A stretch of DNA of 19,296 nucleotides from Alphaproteobacteria bacterium. GTDB lineage: Bacteria; Pseudomonadota; Alphaproteobacteria; Micropepsales; Micropepsaceae. The notes beneath the pieces were generated by a model. It worked only from the letters and a program-made list of their open reading frames with translations, did not search any database and was not told the DNA's origin. The stretch lies in the NCBI GenBank assembly GCA_947455695.1, contig CANGRN010000002.1:1-19296 (forward strand). Reading direction: 5' to 3'. How positions within the stretch are numbered: position 1 is the first letter of the stretch; each line of letters begins with the position of its first letter. Below are positions 15,710 through 19,296 of this stretch, piece after piece. The position numbers and the translations under genes were made by a program.

Positions 15710-15747
15710 ATGATTCTCGGAGGCAATTTCGAATCATCCCAATTGCC
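15710..15747. repeat. Two interleaved 7-bp inverted repeats
   Basis: Arm A ATGATTC (15710-15716) pairs with A' GAATCAT (15731-15737); arm B GGCAATT (15722-15728) pairs with B' AATTGCC (15741-15747). The order A-B-A'-B' means both hairpins cannot form as simple stems: they are either alternatives or an H-type pseudoknot with connecting loops of 5, 2 and 3 nt. It lies 95 nt before the PAS gene start. It could also be overlapping operator sites for DNA-binding proteins. Confidence 0.5.
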
Positions 15748-15842
15748 AACAGCCGAAGTGGAAGTTCCTTTCCGTACAGACATGTTAGCAGTGACACCCT
15801 AACTTTACCGGCCATTTATGATTTTCAGTCAATAATTGGGGC

Positions 15843-16412
15843 ATGAACGTCCTGGCCACAGCCCAGGCCCTTAACCAGAGGGCAGCCCGCGAAAAGTGGT
15901 ATCACTATTGTGATCCCAGCTTGGCGTTCAGTGACGCTTGGTATGATCAGCTTCTCAATTTGTGGCGCACCAAGGCGAATGGCCGTGTCATGCCGAAGCG
16001 CTCCGAACTCTCTCCTCGCGATCTCAAGGACATCCTGCGCCATATCGTGATGTTCGAGCGGGTTTCCACCAACCCCTCGCGCTATCGCTGGCGCCTGATC
16101 GGCACCAGCCTGACGCACATGGCTGGTGACAACACTGGAAAGATGTTCGAAGACACTTTGAATCCCGACCATTTGTCGCGCTGGGTGGAATGCTGCGATC
16201 TGATCCTGGATGGGGGGCAGCCAATGCGCTTTCTGGGCCGCGTGCATCTGCAAGGCCGGGAATATCTCGACGCCGAAAACCTGTTCGTGCCGCTCGCCAA
16301 TGACGCGGGCGAGCCGACCTTTGCGATGGCGCTTTGCCGCTACACGCCGCGCCGCTCTGAAAATGACGAAAGCTGGGAAAGCCAGATCGCGGCGATTTCT
16401 GGCGTCCAATAA
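15843..16412 (+). CDS. PAS_5-type domain protein
   Basis: 189 aa, soluble. The central part from about residue 40 to 170 resembles the PAS_5 family, common in Alphaproteobacteria: MPKRSELSPRDLKDILRHIV (50-69), then YRWRLIGTSL and GDNTGKMFEDTL, and a C-terminal strand with LFVPLANDAGEPTFAMALCRY. No histidine kinase, HTH, GGDEF or other output domain is attached, so it is a stand-alone sensor or binding module of unknown ligand. It is divergent from the ceramide-synthase-like gene and 69 bp before an MFS gene. ATG is preceded by a GGGG very close to the start; no better site is seen. Confidence 0.7.
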   Translation: MNVLATAQALNQRAAREKWYHYCDPSLAFSDAWYDQLLNLWRTKANGRVMPKRSELSPRDLKDILRHIVMFERVSTNPSRYRWRLIGTSLTHMAGDNTGKMFEDTLNPDHLSRWVECCDLILDGGQPMRFLGRVHLQGREYLDAENLFVPLANDAGEPTFAMALCRYTPRRSENDESWESQIAAISGVQ

Positions 16413-16481
16413 CTGTTCGCGATCCTTTTCCCATCCTCGCTCCGATGGCATAGTCTGCTGGAGTACCGGGGGGATTTCGTC

Positions 16482-17717
16482 ATGCGCGCCGACGCTTCGC
16501 CGATCTATTACGGTTGGTTCGTGCTGGCGGCCTCGGCCGTCTCTGAACTGCTGGTCCAGGGCGCGACGCTCTATTCCGCCGGCTTGTTCATTCTGCCGTT
16601 GCAGGCGGAGTTTCATATTTCCCGCGCTGCCGCTTCCAGCGCTGGCCCTATCCTGTTCCTGGGCGTGGTGTTCATGGCGCCGTTGGTCGGCCGGCTGCTG
16701 GACCGCCTGCCGGTACGTCCGGTGATGGTATCCTGCGCCCTGGTGCTGGCGGCATCGATGTGTGCGATTGCATGGACCGGGTCGCTCTGGGTGATGTCGA
16801 TCATCCTGCTTCTGCCGATGGCGGCGGTCTTCATGGGGCTGGGCCAGCTCAACACCACCACATTGGCCTCACGCTGGTTTTATCGCCACCGCGGCCTGGC
16901 GCTGGGCATCGCGGCCGTCGCCACCTCGGGCGGCGGACTGGTGGCGCCGCTGCTGGGCATGGCGATCCAGAATTACGGTTGGCGGCAGGCGCTTCTTTAT
17001 GAAGGCCTGATCACCGCCGCTGTGATCATCATCCTGACCTTGCTGGCGATACGCGGCTGGCCCGCCGAAGTGGGGCTGGCGGATCATCCGGAGAACAAGG
17101 ACCGCCCTGCAGCCGGTGCGTCGGGCGGCGTTCCCGCGCTGGCCTGGAAGGAGTTCCTGTTCAGCCGCGCCTTCTGGGTTCCGGTTCTGACACTTGCGGC
17201 TATCTCCGGCACGGCCCAGTCGCTGGTCGTCAGCCTGGTGCCTTACGGGATTGCGTTCGGCCTGTCGGCGCCTGTCGCGGCGTTCGCGGTTTCGATGTTC
17301 GCCATCGCGGCGGCCATCACCAAGATCGGCGCCGGCCTGCTGGCCGACCGGATGAACAAGCGCTACCTGCTGATCGCCGCGGCGCTGTCCATGACTCTGT
17401 CCTGGTTGATCCTGAGTTTGCCGGTATCGCAGTTCGTGCTGCTGGCAAGCGCAGCGCTGGGCGGGATCGCGCTGGGCTGTGCCCTGCCGATCGCGGCGGG
17501 ATTGGTGGCGGCCAGCTTCGGTGCGCCGCACTTCGCCCAGGTCTTCAGCTGGGCCTTCGCCCTGACGGCGGCAATTGCCATCGCCGGCGTGCGCTTTGCC
17601 GGCTACATGTATGACCGCTTCGGCGGCTATCACCTGGCGTTCCAATGTTTTGCCGCCACGCTGGCCTGTGTGCTGGTCATGACCCTGCTGATCTCGCCGC
17701 AGCGCCGCACCGCATGA
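16482..17717 (+). CDS. MFS transporter (monocarboxylate/OFA-like)
   Basis: 411 aa, about 12 membrane segments with a central loop near residues 195-225. The N-terminus PIYYGWFVLAASAVSEL matches the YYGW start of oxalate:formate/monocarboxylate-type MFS proteins, and RLLDRLPVRPVM is motif A. ATG has GGGGGGA about seven bases upstream. The stop overlaps the start of the condensation-domain gene (ATGA), so the two are translated together; the transporter may import a precursor or export the product of that enzyme. Substrate unknown. Confidence 0.85.
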   Translation: MRADASPIYYGWFVLAASAVSELLVQGATLYSAGLFILPLQAEFHISRAAASSAGPILFLGVVFMAPLVGRLLDRLPVRPVMVSCALVLAASMCAIAWTGSLWVMSIILLLPMAAVFMGLGQLNTTTLASRWFYRHRGLALGIAAVATSGGGLVAPLLGMAIQNYGWRQALLYEGLITAAVIIILTLLAIRGWPAEVGLADHPENKDRPAAGASGGVPALAWKEFLFSRAFWVPVLTLAAISGTAQSLVVSLVPYGIAFGLSAPVAAFAVSMFAIAAAITKIGAGLLADRMNKRYLLIAAALSMTLSWLILSLPVSQFVLLASAALGGIALGCALPIAAGLVAASFGAPHFAQVFSWAFALTAAIAIAGVRFAGYMYDRFGGYHLAFQCFAATLACVLVMTLLISPQRRTA

Positions 17718-19210
17718 CCTCTGTCGCCCAACTGATCGCAGACTTGGAAAGCCGTGGCATCCTGTTGTCGCTGGCGGGCGAGGAAATCCGCTACCGCTCG
17801 CCCAAGGACGCGCTGACCGAGGCCGACCGTAGCAACCTGGGCGCCCACCGCGCGGCGATCCTGGATTATCTTAAGACCCGCGCTGCCGCCCGTGCCCTGA
17901 AAGCGGCGGGCGCCATCCAGGGGCCGCTGACGCCATCCGTCGCCCAGGAGATGTGGTGGCGCTTTGCCGGCGGGCCTGAGGAAGGCAAGCCGGTGGCGCT
18001 GAACATCGGCATGGTGGGAAAATTCCGCCATGACGCGGCCGCCGTCACGGCCGCCATTTATCAGGTGATCGCGCGCTATGATGCGCTTCGCGCACGGTTT
18101 GAATCGCAGGGCGAAAAGCTCACCGCGTTCCTGAACTCGCCGGATACATTCGAGGTGGAGCAGGATGCGGCGGACCCCGATGCGGCCGCCCAGGGCGCGC
18201 TGCAATTCTGCAGCCGGCTCAATGCCATTGAAGGCACCTGGCTGACCCGCGCCAAGGTTTTCGCCTTGCCGGGCGGGGAGAGCCTGGCGGCGATATCCTC
18301 GGCGCACATGATCGCCGACGCCGGTACCCGCAACATCGTGCTGGATGAGATCCACGACATCCTGGACCATGGCGCGCCCCAGGCGGCGGCTTCCACACTC
18401 TATAATGATTATTCCCTGGCGGAGCGGGACTGCCTGGCCGGACCGCGGGGCGCCCAGCTGATCGGGCATTGGCGGGACTGGTACCGCGAGCAGCCTATGA
18501 TGAAAGCACCGTCCACCGGTGCGCCCTTGTTATGGGGCAACGGCATCCGCGTCATTCAGAATTTCACCATACCGGGCCGGGTGCGAGACAAGGTCGTGGC
18601 GCTGGCGGACTCCATGAAAGTCACGCCCTTCCTGGTTTACCTATCCATCTTTTCCATCACCATGGCGCGCTGGGCCGGGGTGGAGCGTTTTCCGCTGCGT
18701 GTGCTGGGCGACAAGCGCGGCGCGCTGGACTTGTCCAACACGGTCGGGCTGATGTTTTGTGCCGATGCGCTGGAAATCCGCGTGCCGGCACGCGCGAGCT
18801 TTGAAAGCGTGCTGCGCGGCATCCTGGCGGAGTATGACGCCTCGTTGTCGCTGCGCATTCCCAGCCTGCATTTCTGGGCCCCGCATGCGGTGATGCCGGG
18901 GATCGAGCCCCACCATCATGAAAACAAGATCCCAGCGGTGTTCAATTACTATTCAGTTGGCACGGCGCGGGAAAAAGCCGAAAAGCGCGCTACGCCAGAT
19001 GGCGGCGCGGCGCTGCCCTGGCCGCCGCAGATCACCAGCATCACACAGACCTGGCCGCGCCGGTCCTCGCCGCTGTTTTTGCATGTGATCGACCAGGGCC
19101 ATGACGTGCAGATGTCGCTGCATTTCTACCAGGATGTGGTGAGTCCGGCCGATCAGGACAGTTTCACCAGGGTGCTGTTCCAGGTCTTTGCCGAAACGGT
19201 TCCGGCTTGA
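17714..19210 (+). CDS. Stand-alone NRPS condensation-domain protein with TubC-type docking domain
   Basis: 498 aa from the ATG that overlaps the MFS stop; an in-frame start 69 bases upstream lies inside the MFS gene and is unlikely. Residues 1-53 look like a TubC N-terminal docking domain (LIADLESRGILLSLAGEEIR, then YRSPKDALT and an HRAAILDYL helix). Residues about 70-495 form a condensation-superfamily acyltransferase. The HHxxxDG motif reads AHMIADA: catalytic H198 and structural D202 are kept, the first His and the Gly are lost. NTVGLMFCAD (342-351) is the C5-like region. No adenylation or carrier domain follows. It could act in trans with a split NRPS, or transfer an acyl group onto a small molecule or lipid, as PapA-type enzymes do. 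Its target is unknown. Confidence 0.78.
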   Translation: MTSVAQLIADLESRGILLSLAGEEIRYRSPKDALTEADRSNLGAHRAAILDYLKTRAAARALKAAGAIQGPLTPSVAQEMWWRFAGGPEEGKPVALNIGMVGKFRHDAAAVTAAIYQVIARYDALRARFESQGEKLTAFLNSPDTFEVEQDAADPDAAAQGALQFCSRLNAIEGTWLTRAKVFALPGGESLAAISSAHMIADAGTRNIVLDEIHDILDHGAPQAAASTLYNDYSLAERDCLAGPRGAQLIGHWRDWYREQPMMKAPSTGAPLLWGNGIRVIQNFTIPGRVRDKVVALADSMKVTPFLVYLSIFSITMARWAGVERFPLRVLGDKRGALDLSNTVGLMFCADALEIRVPARASFESVLRGILAEYDASLSLRIPSLHFWAPHAVMPGIEPHHHENKIPAVFNYYSVGTAREKAEKRATPDGGAALPWPPQITSITQTWPRRSSPLFLHVIDQGHDVQMSLHFYQDVVSPADQDSFTRVLFQVFAETVPA

Positions 19211-19296
19211 TCGCGGGGCTGTTGAAGCCGGGCCTGTCGGGTGCGGAGCTGCGCGATACCGGACAAAATCTCCGTCTTCATCCGGGCGAAGAACAC
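19207..19296 (+). CDS. Start of an unidentified gene (partial)
   Basis: A TTG at 19207 overlaps the condensation-protein stop (TTGA) and opens a frame of 30 codons to the window end, beginning (as Met) with IAGLLKPGLSGAELRD. The same overlap is used at two other junctions in the window, which supports it as a real start, but there is no clear ribosome site and the protein is too short to recognise. Confidence 0.35.
   Translation, partial: MIAGLLKPGLSGAELRDTGQNLRLHPGEEH

Larger units (their letters stand above)
15570..15842. other. Divergent AT-richer intergenic region, bcerS-like / PAS gene
   Basis: 273 bp without a supported gene, clearly AT-richer than the coding DNA around it. It should carry promoters for the ceramide-synthase-like gene and the PAS gene, but I cannot pick boxes with confidence. 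It holds a 7-bp inverted repeat (15607-15613 / 15643-15649) and an interleaved pair of 7-bp inverted repeats (15710-15747), listed separately. Confidence 0.65.

Noticed and set aside
1..19296. CRISPR array, tRNA/rRNA genes, insertion sequence or prophage
   Set aside because: No regularly spaced repeats, no tRNA-like fold, no transposase or integrase motif and no terminal repeats were seen in reading both strands by eye.

Overview
The window is high-GC DNA, densely packed with genes, and most same-strand neighbours overlap by 1-4 bases. Gene content suggests a Gram-negative alphaproteobacterium: a bacterial sphingolipid pathway of the Caulobacter type, Lpt-type and tripartite envelope exporters, and an alphaproteobacterial PAS_5-type protein. 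Genus cannot be read from the sequence.

Layout. Left part (1-5503): a minus-strand pair, serine palmitoyltransferase (spt) followed 2 nt later by a membrane desaturase that looks like the eukaryotic dihydroceramide Delta4-desaturase DES1 and runs off the left edge. Across a 382-bp divergent spacer is a plus-strand lptB-lptF-lptG-like operon for lipid extraction from the inner membrane. Middle (5490-12606): a minus-strand esterase and DUF4833-like secreted protein joined by a stop-start overlap, then a plus-strand MFS transporter, then a tripartite exporter operon (NodT-type outer-membrane lipoprotein, EmrA, EmrB). Right part (12624-19296): a minus-strand acyl-CoA/acyl-ACP synthetase and a GNAT-type N-acyltransferase resembling the bacterial ceramide synthase; across a 273-bp AT-richer divergent spacer are a PAS_5-like protein, an MFS transporter overlapping a free-standing NRPS condensation domain with a TubC-type docking domain, and the first codons of a further gene.

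How it may work together (inference). Spt makes the 3-keto long-chain base, the ligase activates a fatty acid, the GNAT protein attaches it to give a (keto)ceramide, the DES-like enzyme may desaturate the base, and the LptBFG-like complex may lift the product from the inner membrane toward the outer membrane. The periplasmic ketoreductase (CerR) and dedicated ACP known from Caulobacter are not in the window. The most unusual points are the DES1-like desaturase translationally linked to spt, a second-type LptBFG set next to sphingolipid genes without LptA/C/D, and the TubC-condensation protein beside the ceramide synthase. No tRNA, rRNA, CRISPR array, transposase or prophage gene was seen.
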